This document shows positions 1 through 9,558 of a stretch of 64,000 nucleotides of DNA, one piece after another; position 1 is the first letter of the stretch, and each line of letters starts with the position of its first letter. The position numbers and the translations under genes are program-made. The DNA comes from Bacteroidales bacterium (GTDB taxonomy: Bacteria > Bacteroidota > Bacteroidia > Bacteroidales > Paludibacteraceae): the NCBI GenBank assembly GCA_012518275.1, contig JAAYSS010000049.1, positions 37,698 through 101,697 of the forward strand, read 5' to 3'. The notes under the pieces were generated by a model. The model worked only from the letters and a program-made list of their open reading frames with translations, had not been told where the DNA came from and did not search any database.

Positions 1-422
1 TCTTCAAAAGAATCAACGTGATGAATAGGAATTCGGTTAATACTTGTCCCGGCTAGTTCATATTTCACATCAAATCCGGCCACGATTTCAAGTCCAAAAT
101 GCTTTAATCCAATATCATGCATCAATGCGCCTCCGAGACTTCCTACACCAAACAAAAAAGCTTTGTGCGACTTGGTAAATCCCAAAAACTCCTCCAAAAC
201 TTTTACCAATTCATTTACATCATAACCCACGCGCGTACGTCCAGAAATGTTCACATAAGACAAATCTTTAGCTACTTTCGATGCATCCACAGCTATATTT
301 GCAGCAATCTGTGTAGATGACAAATACAGTTCTCCCGACTTCTGAACTAACTGAGCATATGCCAAGTACCAAGGCAAACGTCGCAGTGTGGGTTCAGGAA
401 CTTTATACTCCTTTTCAGACAT
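1..422 (-). CDS. rex: Redox-sensing transcriptional repressor Rex (3' truncated by window edge)
   Basis: Reading the minus strand from the ATG at 422 gives 140 codons with no stop before the window edge. Residues 1-80 form the Rex winged-helix domain, with LRRLPWYL, SSTQIA and RVGYDVN as family landmarks. Residues 89-100 begin the Rossmann domain with the NAD(H)-binding signature GVGSLGG. Rex repressors are normally about 210-220 residues, so roughly the last third is missing. Rex senses the NADH/NAD+ ratio and represses fermentation and respiration genes. It is divergent from clpB, and a TAnnTTTG-type box lies 28 bases upstream of the start. The identification rests on motif recognition and is strong. 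Confidence 0.9.
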   Translation of the reverse strand, partial: MSEKEYKVPEPTLRRLPWYLAYAQLVQKSGELYLSSTQIAANIAVDASKVAKDLSYVNISGRTRVGYDVNELVKVLEEFLGFTKSHKAFLFGVGSLGGALMHDIGLKHFGLEIVAGFDVKYELAGTSINRIPIHHVDSFE

Positions 423-449
423 CCTTTTTCTGTTTTACAGATTAATCTA

Positions 450-457
450 CAAAAATA
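450..457 (-). promoter_or_regulatory. Candidate -7 box for rex
   Basis: On the minus strand this reads TATTTTTG, matching the Bacteroidetes TAnnTTTG -7 consensus. Transcription would start about 20 bases before the rex ATG. A 10-bp palindrome, AGATTAATCT, at 439-448 sits over the predicted start and could be an operator, but it is too short to assign. No good -33 element was found. Confidence 0.35.
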
Positions 458-523
458 ATCATTTTTTTTCAACTTCTCCTTTTTTATCAAATTTCAACTC
501 TCAAACTATTCTAAAAATAATTA

Positions 524-563
524 AAATGACAAAATTTCACCCATTTAAGTCGAATTGTCATTT
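524..563. promoter_or_regulatory. Inverted repeat upstream of clpB
   Basis: The arms AAATGACAA (524-532) and TTGTCATTT (555-563) are perfect inverted repeats separated by 22 bases, 142-181 bases before the clpB start. The core ATGACAA also occurs upstream of grpE and htpG in this window. That makes it a candidate binding site for a heat-shock or protein-stress regulator. The regulator is unknown. The intergenic stretch 423-704 otherwise shows nothing I can name, and I could not find a convincing clpB promoter box. Confidence 0.4.
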
Positions 564-704
564 CACACAGAAAACCAACTCAAATTTAAGCCATTTTGTC
601 TGATAATCAATATGGTAGAGATTTTGAAACCTAAAAATACGTAGGAAAACATAGCGTTTCCCAAATTAACATACAATGTAAAAAATAAAAACACTTTTAT
701 AGAT

Positions 705-3293
705 ATGAACTTTAATAATTTCACGACAAAATCACAAGAAGCTGTTCAGCAAGCTATAAATATTGCTCAATCCAAAAGACAGCAAATCATAGAGACTCCC
801 CATCTACTAAAAGGCATTGTAACAAAAGGTGAGGACGTTGTACAATTTCTGTTTGGCAAAATGGGTGTTTATCTTAACACCATTCGCCAAATAGTAGATC
901 GAGCCATTGATTCGTATCCAAAAGTGAGTGGTGGCGAACCATACTTGAGCCGCGAGACAAACGAAGTTTTTCAAACCGCAATAAATCTTTCCACGAAAGC
1001 GGGCGACCAGTTCGTTTCGCTCGAATATTTACTTTTGGCACTGCTCAAAACCAACAATCAAGCCGGAAAAATCCTTAAAGATGCCGGCGCAACGGAAAAA
1101 GGACTTGAGACAGCCATCGCCGAACTTCGAAAAGGCGCAAAAGCTACTTCGCCATCAGCTGAAGAAACTTATAATTCGTTGAATAAATATGCGATAAATC
1201 TGAACGAACAAGCGCGTCTCGGAAAACTCGATCCTGTAATCGGAAGAGATGAGGAAATCCGTCGTGTTCTCCAAATATTAAGCCGAAGGACGAAAAACAA
1301 CCCAATTTTAATAGGTGAACCGGGCGTTGGTAAAACGGCTATTGCCGAAGGCTTAGCTCATCGTATCATTCGTGGCGACGTACCTGAAAATTTGAAATCG
1401 AAACAAGTTTTTTCACTCGACATGGGTGCGCTCATAGCGGGTGCTAAGTACAAAGGCGAATTTGAAGAGCGTCTGAAATCAGTTGTGAATGAAGTTATCC
1501 AAGCTGACGGCGAAATCGTCCTTTTTATCGATGAGATACACACACTCGTCGGTGCGGGGAAAGGTGAAGGAGCCATGGACGCAGCAAACATTCTTAAACC
1601 TGCTCTAGCACGTGGCGAACTACGCGCTGTTGGTGCTACTACACTCGATGAATATCAGAAATATTTTGAACAAGACAAGGCATTAGAACGACGATTCCAA
1701 ATTGTAATGGTAAATGAACCAGACATTCAATCCAGCATCTCCATACTGCGTGGACTGAAAGAAAGGTATGAAAACCACCACAAAGTGCGCATTAAAGACG
1801 ATGCAATCATTGCAGCCGTGGAATTGTCCAATCGCTATATTACAGACCGTTTTTTGCCGGATAAAGCCATTGACTTAATGGACGAATCTGCTTCAAAACT
1901 ACGCATGGAAGTGGACAGCGTGCCGGAGGATTTGGATAAAATCGAGCGAAATATTAAGCAATTGGAAATTGAGCGTGAAGCCATTAAACGTGAGAATGAC
2001 ACCAAGAAACTGGAATCGCTGAACGTGGAAATTGCCAACTTAAAAGAACAAAGTGCAGAACTTAGAGCAAAATGGTCTTCGGAAAAAACCCTTTTGGATA
2101 ATATCCAACAGGCAAAAATCGAGATTGAAAACTTAAAATACGAAGCCGACAAAGCTGAACGGGAAGGAGATTACGGAAAAGTGGCAGAAATCCGCTACGG
2201 CAAAATAAAATTCGAAGAGAAAAAAATTGCAGACTTTCAGGCTGAACTCACTAAAACTCAAAGCGGAAACGCTATGATTAAGCAGGAAGTGGATAGTGAA
2301 GACATTGCTGATGTGGTAAGCCGTTGGACAGGTATTCCCGTAACAAAAATGCTTCAAAGCGAAAAAGCGAAGTTACTTCATCTGGAAGAAGAATTGCACA
2401 AGCGAGTTGTTGGGCAGGACGAGGCTATTACGGCTGTTTCAGATGCCGTTCGACGTAGCCGTGCCGGACTGAACGACCCAAAACGTCCGATCGGATCATT
2501 CATTTTTCTCGGAACAACCGGCGTGGGAAAAACCGAGTTAGCAAAAGCTTTGGCTGACTATCTTTTTGACGATGAGTCTATGATGACCCGTATCGATATG
2601 AGCGAATACCAAGAGAAATTTTCCGTTACTCGACTTATCGGTTCACCCCCGGGATACGTGGGTTACGATGAAGGCGGACAACTAACAGAGGCAATCCGCC
2701 GAAAACCATACTCTGTTGTTCTTTTTGATGAAATTGAAAAAGCGCATTCGGATGTTTTCAATGTGCTCTTGCAAGTGCTTGACGATGGAAGATTGACAGA
2801 TAACAAAGGACGTACGGTGAATTTCAAAAACACCATTATCATTATGACTTCCAATATTGGCTCACAATTGATTCGTGAAAATTTCGAGAATCTGACTCCG
2901 CAAAATCACGATGAAATTGTGGAAAACACCAAAAATGTAGTGATGGATATGTTGAAAAAAGTAGTTCGTCCCGAATTCCTGAATCGGGTTGATGAAATCA
3001 TCATGTTTACTCCACTGAATAAAAAAGAGATTGAAGAAATCGTGAAAATTCAGCTGAACAACGTGATGAAAATGTTAGCTGAAAACGGCGTAAAACTTGA
3101 AGTAACCAATGATGCCCTGCACTTCATTGCAGCTGAAGGATTTGACCCGCAATTTGGTGCTCGACCTGTAAAGAGGGCTATTCAACGACATATTCTAAAT
3201 GATTTATCGAAAGAATTAATCAGTGGAAATATCAATAATGAACATCCGATTATTGTGGATTATGAAAATGATAAGCTAGTTTTCAAGAATTAA
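705..3293 (+). CDS. clpB: ATP-dependent disaggregase ClpB
   Basis: An 862-residue Hsp104/ClpB protein of normal length. It has an N-terminal Clp repeat domain (about 1-150), a first AAA+ module with Walker A GEPGVGKT, the long M-domain coiled coil (about 400-530), and a second AAA+ module with Walker A GTTGVGKT. The C-terminal domain contains [13 protein letters not shown]. ClpB extracts polypeptides from aggregates together with DnaK, DnaJ and GrpE. It is a monocistronic unit closed by a strong hairpin terminator. The inverted repeat at 524-563 is a candidate stress-response site. No internal abnormality was seen. Confidence 0.98.
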   Translation: MNFNNFTTKSQEAVQQAINIAQSKRQQIIETPHLLKGIVTKGEDVVQFLFGKMGVYLNTIRQIVDRAIDSYPKVSGGEPYLSRETNEVFQTAINLSTKAGDQFVSLEYLLLALLKTNNQAGKILKDAGATEKGLETAIAELRKGAKATSPSAEETYNSLNKYAINLNEQARLGKLDPVIGRDEEIRRVLQILSRRTKNNPILIGEPGVGKTAIAEGLAHRIIRGDVPENLKSKQVFSLDMGALIAGAKYKGEFEERLKSVVNEVIQADGEIVLFIDEIHTLVGAGKGEGAMDAANILKPALARGELRAVGATTLDEYQKYFEQDKALERRFQIVMVNEPDIQSSISILRGLKERYENHHKVRIKDDAIIAAVELSNRYITDRFLPDKAIDLMDESASKLRMEVDSVPEDLDKIERNIKQLEIEREAIKRENDTKKLESLNVEIANLKEQSAELRAKWSSEKTLLDNIQQAKIEIENLKYEADKAEREGDYGKVAEIRYGKIKFEEKKIADFQAELTKTQSGNAMIKQEVDSEDIADVVSRWTGIPVTKMLQSEKAKLLHLEEELHKRVVGQDEAITAVSDAVRRSRAGLNDPKRPIGSFIFLGTTGVGKTELAKALADYLFDDESMMTRIDMSEYQEKFSVTRLIGSPPGYVGYDEGGQLTEAIRRKPYSVVLFDEIEKAHSDVFNVLLQVLDDGRLTDNKGRTVNFKNTIIIMTSNIGSQLIRENFENLTPQNHDEIVENTKNVVMDMLKKVVRPEFLNRVDEIIMFTPLNKKEIEEIVKIQLNNVMKMLAENGVKLEVTNDALHFIAAEGFDPQFGARPVKRAIQRHILNDLSKELISGNINNEHPIIVDYENDKLVFKN

Positions 3294-3303
3294 TGATAAT
3301 AAA

Positions 3304-3339
3304 AACTGCCGAAGCAAATTAACTTCGGCAGTCTTTTAT
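3304..3339. terminator. Rho-independent terminator between clpB and the Wzz-like gene
   Basis: A perfect 10-bp stem (ACTGCCGAAG, 3304-3313, with CTTCGGCAGT, 3322-3331) has an 8-base loop and is followed by CTTTTATT. It ends clpB. Because the neighbouring gene converges on it from the other strand, it could serve both directions, although the T-run is better on the plus strand. Confidence 0.9.
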
Positions 3340-3366
3340 TCATACCACTTGCAAAAACAAGCATCA

Positions 3367-4332
3367 TCATTTTTGACTTAAAAAATCAATCCATTTTTTA
3401 TTGTTTTCAATCACAAGACCCAAGACTAAACTAAGAGCAAGACCTATCAACAGTCCCCTTACACCATTTTTCGTCCTACTGTTAATAGCATTGGGGTTAA
3501 TAACGAACCCTGACGGAGCAACAACGGGTGCTTTTGCTTCAGCTAATTTTACCTGGGCTTCTGTCTTTTTCTTATGGATATTAAACATATCGTTATAAAA
3601 CAACTGTGTGTACTGACTTCCAACAATCAATTGATTGTTTTCAAACCTCATATGTTGTTTACTATCCTCAAAGTATTTTTTTCGTGCTAAACTATCAATC
3701 CTATTTATTTCCAAGTCGGCAATGGCAACTTTTTGATTTTGAATATCTCGCCAAGTTTGATATTCTGTTTGTATTGCCTGATTATTATTTAGATAATTCA
3801 AAATAGCATTGCCTACTTCTTCGTGATGCTGTGTATCTTTGATTTTAAAGCGAATAAAAACATAATCAGGCATCAGCACATTCAATGTGTCGGTTAAAGA
3901 ATGCTTTTTTCTAAAATCAATTCTGTCCGGCACACTATCGTTCTTGTAATCAATTACATTAAAAAACTCTACATTTACAATTTTATTGGCAATACTATCG
4001 CTAATCCCAAGCTTGTGCGCCAAAGAAGTAACTTCAAGTCGGGGTGAACTTGTAACCAGTTGCCTTCCTACTTGCATCACCGTTTTAGCTTCCGCACCGT
4101 AAAGCACAGCCATAGCATCCACATTGTATTTTCGATTAGACGGTCTTGCAAAGTATTGACTTATTGCAAACGTGATCAAAAGCAGTATTATTGTCAATAT
4201 TTTATGTCTAAATAACAGTTGTAGTATTTTTCCTACTAATGTAATGACATACAAAACAGCTCCCACTATCCACTTCCAAATGGCAGATAATATATCCACC
4301 AAATTTATTTCACGAGTATTTTTTTCTTCCAT
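3367..4332 (-). CDS. Wzz-like polysaccharide chain-length determinant
   Basis: A 321-residue inner-membrane protein. It has a hydrophobic N-terminal stretch at about 18-62 with a clear transmembrane helix ending in ISQYF, a long polar and partly coiled-coil periplasmic region, and a final transmembrane helix near 290-312 (LLIGLALSLVLGLVI) followed by a short basic tail. This two-helix hairpin with a C-terminal helix is the Wzz/polysaccharide co-polymerase layout. Such proteins set O-antigen or capsule chain length together with Wzy. It starts 6 bases after the rhomboid gene, so the two are co-transcribed. No glycan genes are adjacent; the nearest are at 38-46 kb. Similarity is by architecture, so the substrate is unknown. 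Confidence 0.7.
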   Translation of the reverse strand: MEEKNTREINLVDILSAIWKWIVGAVLYVITLVGKILQLLFRHKILTIILLLITFAISQYFARPSNRKYNVDAMAVLYGAEAKTVMQVGRQLVTSSPRLEVTSLAHKLGISDSIANKIVNVEFFNVIDYKNDSVPDRIDFRKKHSLTDTLNVLMPDYVFIRFKIKDTQHHEEVGNAILNYLNNNQAIQTEYQTWRDIQNQKVAIADLEINRIDSLARKKYFEDSKQHMRFENNQLIVGSQYTQLFYNDMFNIHKKKTEAQVKLAEAKAPVVAPSGFVINPNAINSRTKNGVRGLLIGLALSLVLGLVIENNKKWIDFLSQK

Positions 4333-4338
4333 ATGTAT

Positions 4339-5016
4339 TTAGTTTAACTCATTTTCATTGTTAGTAGAATCTATCTTCCAAACAGCATTTTCATCGTCAT
4401 CTAAATCATCTTCTTCATCTTCCCAAATTTTCACCGGTTTTTGCGGTCCTTTTTTACGATATAATAACGCAAAAACCACCCCACTTATTGCACCGGATAA
4501 ATGTCCTTCCCAAGAAATGGGATCATATTTCTGCCAAGGGAACAGATGCCACACAGTATTTCCATATAAAAACACAACAATCAGTGAAATAGCAATTAAC
4601 GGAACATGTTTACGGATAATTCCGCTAAAGAACAAAAAGAAAGAAAGTGCGTAAACCATTCCGCTCAATCCGATGTGCCACGAATCGCGACCTATCACCC
4701 AGAGTATCATCCCACTGAGAACCATCGAAAAGAAAAGAACTCGACTGGCAATAGAACTGTAAAAATAGTATAGACAGACACTTAAAACAAAAAAAGAGAT
4801 TAAATTATTGATCAAATGTCCCCAATCTGAATGCACAAAAGGCATGGTAAAAATATTGGGCAGGGTTTTCAACTCTCCGGGAAAGACACCACCTGTTTTG
4901 AAATCGAGCCCCATACCCCGCTCAAAAATAAACGTCAATAATACAAAAAAGCACAGTATTGCCGGAAAAAACATCGCGTAGTAAATCTTTTTCTTTTCGT
5001 CTATTTCCGTATTCAT
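4339..5016 (-). CDS. Rhomboid-family intramembrane serine protease
   Basis: A 225-residue polytopic membrane protein with about six transmembrane helices. The catalytic serine is in GLSGM (Ser118) and the catalytic histidine in WEGHLSG (His172). HSDWGHLINN at 62-71 is the conserved helix-2 His/Asn region. The tail after about residue 190 is highly acidic and cytosolic. Rhomboids cleave transmembrane segments of other membrane proteins. The gene is first in an operon with the Wzz-like gene. A TATTTTTG -7 box lies 16-23 bases upstream of the start, giving a very short leader. The physiological substrate cannot be told from sequence. Confidence 0.9.
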   Translation of the reverse strand: MNTEIDEKKKIYYAMFFPAILCFFVLLTFIFERGMGLDFKTGGVFPGELKTLPNIFTMPFVHSDWGHLINNLISFFVLSVCLYYFYSSIASRVLFFSMVLSGMILWVIGRDSWHIGLSGMVYALSFFLFFSGIIRKHVPLIAISLIVVFLYGNTVWHLFPWQKYDPISWEGHLSGAISGVVFALLYRKKGPQKPVKIWEDEEDDLDDDENAVWKIDSTNNENELN

Positions 5017-5031
5017 TCTCTCATTTTTTTA

Positions 5032-5039
5032 CAAAAATA
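5032..5039 (-). promoter_or_regulatory. Candidate -7 box for the rhomboid/Wzz-like operon
   Basis: The minus strand reads TATTTTTG, matching TAnnTTTG. It lies 16 bases before the rhomboid ATG, so the predicted transcript would have only a leader of about 8-10 bases. The -33 region is T-rich but has no well-spaced TTTG. Confidence 0.35.
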
Positions 5040-5209
5040 CAAAAATTCAAATCATTAGCACTACCAAACAAATTTCAATTTTATCCAAGTGAGCGAATAG
5101 AACAAATATCGTTTCAAAAATGTTACAACGAATATAAACCAAATAGCAAAAATATAAACGCATTTTTTGCTCAACATCTTATTTATTTACGAACTTAAAA
5201 CAAATAAAA

Positions 5210-5623
5210 ATGAAACATACAATCAGCTCAGAATGGAAAGGCGGCTTGGAGTTTGAAAGCGACGTGGACGGACATAAAGTAATTACTGATGCACCGATAG
5301 CAAATAACGGACAAAACCGCGGTCCAAGTCCGAAAAAGCTTCAACTCGTAGCCCTGGCAGGATGCACCGGAATGGATGTGGTGTCAATTTTGAAAAAGAT
5401 GCGCGTTGATGTTGAAAAATGCAACATAACTGTGGAAGGAAAAATGACAGAAGAGCATCCAAAATACTACGAGAAAATGCATATTATCTATGAGTTTTCA
5501 GGCAAAGACCTGCCGATGGATAAAATTCAGAAAGCTGTAAAACTATCGGAAGAGACTTACTGCGGCGTGGAAGCGCTTTATAAAAAAGCCATAGAAGTAA
5601 CCTCTGAAATCAGGATTATTTAG
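5210..5623 (+). CDS. OsmC/Ohr-family protein
   Basis: A 137-residue protein of the OsmC fold. The two conserved redox cysteines are in LAGCTGMD (about residue 48) and ETYCGVEAL (about residue 119), as in peroxide-reducing OsmC/Ohr proteins. The conserved glutamate region lies between them. The family reduces organic hydroperoxides or has related thiol roles. The gene is divergent from the rhomboid gene across 193 bases. It is single and followed by an unrelated lipoprotein gene. Which OsmC subfamily it belongs to is not resolved here. Confidence 0.9.
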   Translation: MKHTISSEWKGGLEFESDVDGHKVITDAPIANNGQNRGPSPKKLQLVALAGCTGMDVVSILKKMRVDVEKCNITVEGKMTEEHPKYYEKMHIIYEFSGKDLPMDKIQKAVKLSEETYCGVEALYKKAIEVTSEIRII

Positions 5624-5775
5624 TCTGCCTTTCATACTAAAAGCAAAGGGTAACCCATCACTTTTTGTTAAATATACTTAAAAAAGCAGGCTCAATGTTG
5701 CGTTTTGCACTTCTATTCCGTCTAAGTAATAAATGGGATATGTATCTGTATTTCAAAAAATATTTGCAGCTTTCA

Positions 5776-6774
5776 ATGGATAAACTTTTCAAATACATCT
5801 TCCTCGTTATCTTTTTTACAGTTTTTGCCTGTTCTAAAGAAGATTTCATGAGCCAACCTTCTATGCCATCTGATTTTTTGGAACTAAAATCGGTTTTAGA
5901 CATCCGCATCTTTGGCGACGAAATATGGTTTCGCTCAGAGCGTTTGTGCGATACGTGTCGTATCTCAACCAACAACCTTTCAACACCTATGATTTCACAA
6001 CTGAGCCGAATGAAAGGTTCTCAATTTCGTTTCGATGAATCGAAACCGATGCTGATACCTGTTGCCGACAATCACGGAGTCTTACATACCGCCACACAAA
6101 ATGAAATCTTAAAAATCAATGATATCCGAGATTACACCTCAGTATTAAAAACCGGTGACTTCACATTTACTCAGTTTGTTTTTGACAAAAATAACGGTAT
6201 CTGGATGGGCGGAAAGAAGGGAATAGCCTACTGGGACGGTTCAAAAACCATCACTTACACATCCGATAACTCACTAACCGACACGGATGTAACCCACGGA
6301 ATGGCTGTTGACCATACAGGCAACGTGTGGATTCCACTCGACTTTAAGAAAGGGCTGCTAAAAATTACAGACGGAAACTGGGAAGTTATCCCGTATCACA
6401 AAATCCCCGGTCTGAACACCGATTCTTACCTCTTTAATCCGCTGGTGGACAAAGATAACCGCATCTGGTTCACAGCATTTAACTCATCGAACCCGACCAA
6501 CGTCATCTGCTTTGACGGGAAAAATTGGCTCACCGAGTTTCCGGGTATTCTGAAAAACGGGGAGCTGTTTGTCGACTCACAAGGTACTATCTGGCGACTG
6601 AATCACATCATTGACACGAGCAGTACGATGAAATTCACGTTGCAATTTCTACACAATGACACATGGAAAAATTACGACGTAAGCGATGTAACTCACTTGA
6701 TTCTTTCGCTGGATGCCAACTCAGAAAAAGTGTACATTGGAACGAGCGCAGGACTGATAATAAAGAATCGGTAA
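5776..6774 (+). CDS. Lipoprotein with two-component-regulator-type propeller repeats
   Basis: I start it at the ATG at 5776. This puts a lipoprotein signal right at the N-terminus (basic MDKLFK, a hydrophobic stretch, lipobox VFAC at about residues 15-18); the frame is open further upstream but without a signal. The mature part of the 332-residue product is beta-propeller-like. Its repeats read NGIWMGG, GNVWIPL, NRIWFTA, GTIWRLN and KVYIGTS, each with a conserved W/Y-I/G core as in the periplasmic sensor propellers of Bacteroidetes hybrid kinases. Here the propeller is free-standing and lipid-anchored, with no kinase. Its ligand is unknown. Confidence 0.75.
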   Translation: MDKLFKYIFLVIFFTVFACSKEDFMSQPSMPSDFLELKSVLDIRIFGDEIWFRSERLCDTCRISTNNLSTPMISQLSRMKGSQFRFDESKPMLIPVADNHGVLHTATQNEILKINDIRDYTSVLKTGDFTFTQFVFDKNNGIWMGGKKGIAYWDGSKTITYTSDNSLTDTDVTHGMAVDHTGNVWIPLDFKKGLLKITDGNWEVIPYHKIPGLNTDSYLFNPLVDKDNRIWFTAFNSSNPTNVICFDGKNWLTEFPGILKNGELFVDSQGTIWRLNHIIDTSSTMKFTLQFLHNDTWKNYDVSDVTHLILSLDANSEKVYIGTSAGLIIKNR

Positions 6775-6874
6775 AATTTTACTGCCTTTGTTCTTTCAAA
6801 GACTTTATCGACCTGTGATTAACTATTTCAAAGCTATATCTTCTTCTCCTGCATTTTTGTGCAAATTTACTTTT

Positions 6875-9370
6875 TTACTCTTTAACTATTTTAGCCGATA
6901 GATTAATATTCTCACCTATCGCTTTAACAATATACATTCCCTGCTGTAAATCTTTGGCTGATTCTATAACATCAGTTTGCAGAGCTACTTGCACAATTTT
7001 CACTATTTTCCCTTGCATATTATAGATATAGACTGTTTCCACCCCTTTTGGCAAAGATATGCGCAATACTTCTTTAACCGGATTAATTATGTTAAATCTT
7101 GTGTTGTCTTTTTGATTGCTTACCGAAGTTAAATTAGGAGCTTCTATTTTAAAAGCAGTCGAACCCGAAATCCATTCCCCATCACTATATAAATATACAC
7201 TGTAATTTCCGGGTGTCAACCCTGTAATTGTACCGGTAAATTTAATCGTTTTTGTTTCATTATTCTCTATAAATGCTGTTTCCTTTAATGAATAGACGCT
7301 CCACTTACCTACTTCCGAGAACACATAGGCCGTTATTGTTTTATCATAAAAACCGCCGCTATTTTTAATCGAAGCAGTGAGCGTAAATTCTTTACCCAAT
7401 GTTACAGAAGGCATATCCATAGAAACGGTAGATAACGAAGCCGGGTCAGGTGTAGGTGAAACAGTTGCTACAGTTACTTGATCTGTTCCTAATTGTGTAG
7501 TGGGAAATTCAGTTTTCGTTGTATTCTTTGGGTCATAAAACACTTGGATGAAATATTTGCCGGGAGCAACGTTAATGGGGCCACTCATTTGTATGGCAAG
7601 AGTTTCGCCGGGTGCAATGTATTCCGAAGAAGTCACAACATCTTGCGTGACATTGGGGTCATCCTTTTTCACAAGTTTTATCCCTATTTGGCTATCATAT
7701 TCATAAGTTCCTATATTAGGAATATTGAAATTAAAGACCCCTGTTCTGTTCTGATATAAATTATATAGAACGGTTGGAGGTGCTTTTAGTTGCAGTTGTG
7801 GTTTTAAATTTGGCTTCTTGAATGTAATTCTTTCCGAAGTAATGATAACATCTATGCTGTTAAACCCCCGATTATTTGCTAACGCAGAAGCATAATTGCC
7901 GTTCTCATCATTATGCACAAATTTAAGTTGATAATTTCCATTCGGTATGGAATCATTGAATGTGATATTATCCATTGGATAAGCGCTATATTGCCAGCCT
8001 TCTTTTAAATCACGAAGATTTACTACTTCTTTGAGTAGAATATCCGATTCACCTGGTTGCGTTAAAACACAACCAAACCGACATCCTTGAATGGTATATC
8101 CGCCAATGTTTTTGGCTCCATAAATGGTTATATCTACACTTCTATCTCGGCGTATAGAATTCACATTCGTTTGAATGCTATCTACTCCCATGATGTATCC
8201 GTTTTTAGAACCAGCTATCGGTTTTTGGATGCCTGCCGTAATCTGCTGTCTGAAATTGTATCCTCCATTGGATGAGCCTATTCCCTGTGACTTAGGATTT
8301 AATGCCGAGAGCTCGTAATATCCGTTGGACACCCCACCCCAGCCCCAATTGAAATGAAACATATCATTTGCATCATACCCATCGCATACAAAAGCGTGTC
8401 CGGAATGATGCGCATTACTGCCGGTATACAATATGGGGCGTCCGGCATCTAATTCTGTTTTTAATTTAGCAGTCCACGCTTTTTTAGTGAAATAGTTTCG
8501 GTCATAAAGCTGAATACCCGCGTCATATCCAAAATACTCGACCAGGGCATTGGCGCAATTTTTAAAAGCAGCGCCGCTGCCACCGTTTTCAGCTAAATCA
8601 TAATCCATTTCAACACTGACACCAACATGAAGCATAAGCTGTGCAATGGCTTCTTTCTGAATCGCGGTTTCACTTCCGTTGTACGATGTTAATATATTGG
8701 ACCAATCATAGGTAGTAGCACCGAAATCAGCAGACAGAGAAGTGTTTGTTGTTTTAGTAATGTAAGTTTTACTACCCTTTCCTTTTTCGGGCCATTGATG
8801 ATAACGCATGATTTGTGCCATGGCAGTAGCTACACAACCGGTAACCGTGTTTACCGTGTCAATTTTAGGACAAAAAGCGTTGTAGGGTGAATCTTGGTCG
8901 TAAGTTATAAGATTCAAGAGTGGGCTGACGATGGGATTTGAAGCCGACGCTTTTTTGACTTTTGCTATCGGATGTGAGTTGGTTTCCGGCAGTTTTTCAA
9001 TAGCATATTCTATCTCTTCCGAATAATTAGTAAGCCAACTTTTTAGGTTGTCAGGCATGTTGGTTACATCAAATTTGCCTGAATTGGAATACCCTAAAAC
9101 CGATTTAGTTCTTGTATCTGCCGAAACAATTATAAATCCATTGTTGTCGCCTAAATTAAACACGTAAAATCTGTTTTGCTGATTGTTTCCTTTTTCAGTG
9201 TGAATCAATTGGTAATCTAAGTTTCTTTTTACTCGACTCGGCTGAGTGGTTCCTGTAGTGTTAAAGAAACTTTTGGCAATGTCCATTGCCTGATTTTGAT
9301 TGATCGGCTTAGCCATTAAGTTAATGGCAACCGAAAGAGCTGCAATAAAAAAAACAAGTTTTATTCTCAT
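6875..9370 (-). CDS. Secreted C10-family (streptopain-like) cysteine protease with T9SS sorting domain
   Basis: An 831-residue exported protein. It has a signal peptide (1-20) and a propeptide with the Spi/inhibitor-like fold (about 21-150). The C10 catalytic domain (about 150-365) has the nucleophile Cys179 in TGCVATAMAQ and His325 in SGHAFVCDGY, followed by FNWGWGG. Two or three beta-sandwich domains follow, then a C-terminal region of about 80 residues ending in YIYNMQGK and QGMYIVKA that matches the type A sorting domain of type IX cargo. Relatives include PrtT of Porphyromonas and interpain of Prevotella. Export by the SprA machine encoded at 12.1 kb is likely. A dyad lies upstream at 9408-9442. 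Confidence 0.93.
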   Translation of the reverse strand: MRIKLVFFIAALSVAINLMAKPINQNQAMDIAKSFFNTTGTTQPSRVKRNLDYQLIHTEKGNNQQNRFYVFNLGDNNGFIIVSADTRTKSVLGYSNSGKFDVTNMPDNLKSWLTNYSEEIEYAIEKLPETNSHPIAKVKKASASNPIVSPLLNLITYDQDSPYNAFCPKIDTVNTVTGCVATAMAQIMRYHQWPEKGKGSKTYITKTTNTSLSADFGATTYDWSNILTSYNGSETAIQKEAIAQLMLHVGVSVEMDYDLAENGGSGAAFKNCANALVEYFGYDAGIQLYDRNYFTKKAWTAKLKTELDAGRPILYTGSNAHHSGHAFVCDGYDANDMFHFNWGWGGVSNGYYELSALNPKSQGIGSSNGGYNFRQQITAGIQKPIAGSKNGYIMGVDSIQTNVNSIRRDRSVDITIYGAKNIGGYTIQGCRFGCVLTQPGESDILLKEVVNLRDLKEGWQYSAYPMDNITFNDSIPNGNYQLKFVHNDENGNYASALANNRGFNSIDVIITSERITFKKPNLKPQLQLKAPPTVLYNLYQNRTGVFNFNIPNIGTYEYDSQIGIKLVKKDDPNVTQDVVTSSEYIAPGETLAIQMSGPINVAPGKYFIQVFYDPKNTTKTEFPTTQLGTDQVTVATVSPTPDPASLSTVSMDMPSVTLGKEFTLTASIKNSGGFYDKTITAYVFSEVGKWSVYSLKETAFIENNETKTIKFTGTITGLTPGNYSVYLYSDGEWISGSTAFKIEAPNLTSVSNQKDNTRFNIINPVKEVLRISLPKGVETVYIYNMQGKIVKIVQVALQTDVIESAKDLQQGMYIVKAIGENINLSAKIVKE

Positions 9371-9407
9371 GAGTTATTATTTGTTGTTATCTACCACATA
9401 ATCATAG

Positions 9408-9442
9408 CAAACGGATGATTAACTGCGTTAACCATTCGTTTG
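9408..9442. promoter_or_regulatory. Interrupted dyad upstream of the C10 protease gene
   Basis: CAAACG (9408-9413) pairs with CGTTTG (9437-9442), and TTAAC (9419-9423) pairs with GTTAA (9427-9431) across the spacer TGC. This gives a 35-bp dyad with a 5-base internal asymmetry, ending 38 bases from the start codon. The direct repeat ATCATAGCA brackets it (from 9401 and from 9449). It could be an operator or an mRNA hairpin. No standard -7 box was found for this gene. Confidence 0.35.
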
Positions 9443-9558
9443 GTTATATCATAGCATGTAAGAACGATACGAGCGAGTTTTGGTTACGACTCGCACGAAT
9501 TAAACATCAGCGTAAACGGTGATATCCTTGTGTTTGCGCTTTATGAAAAAAGCTTTGC

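Noticed and set aside
117..603. Small plus-strand open frames near the left edge
   Set aside because: One is antisense to the rex frame, which has diagnostic motifs. The other runs from the rex start region into AT-rich intergenic DNA and shows no protein-like pattern.
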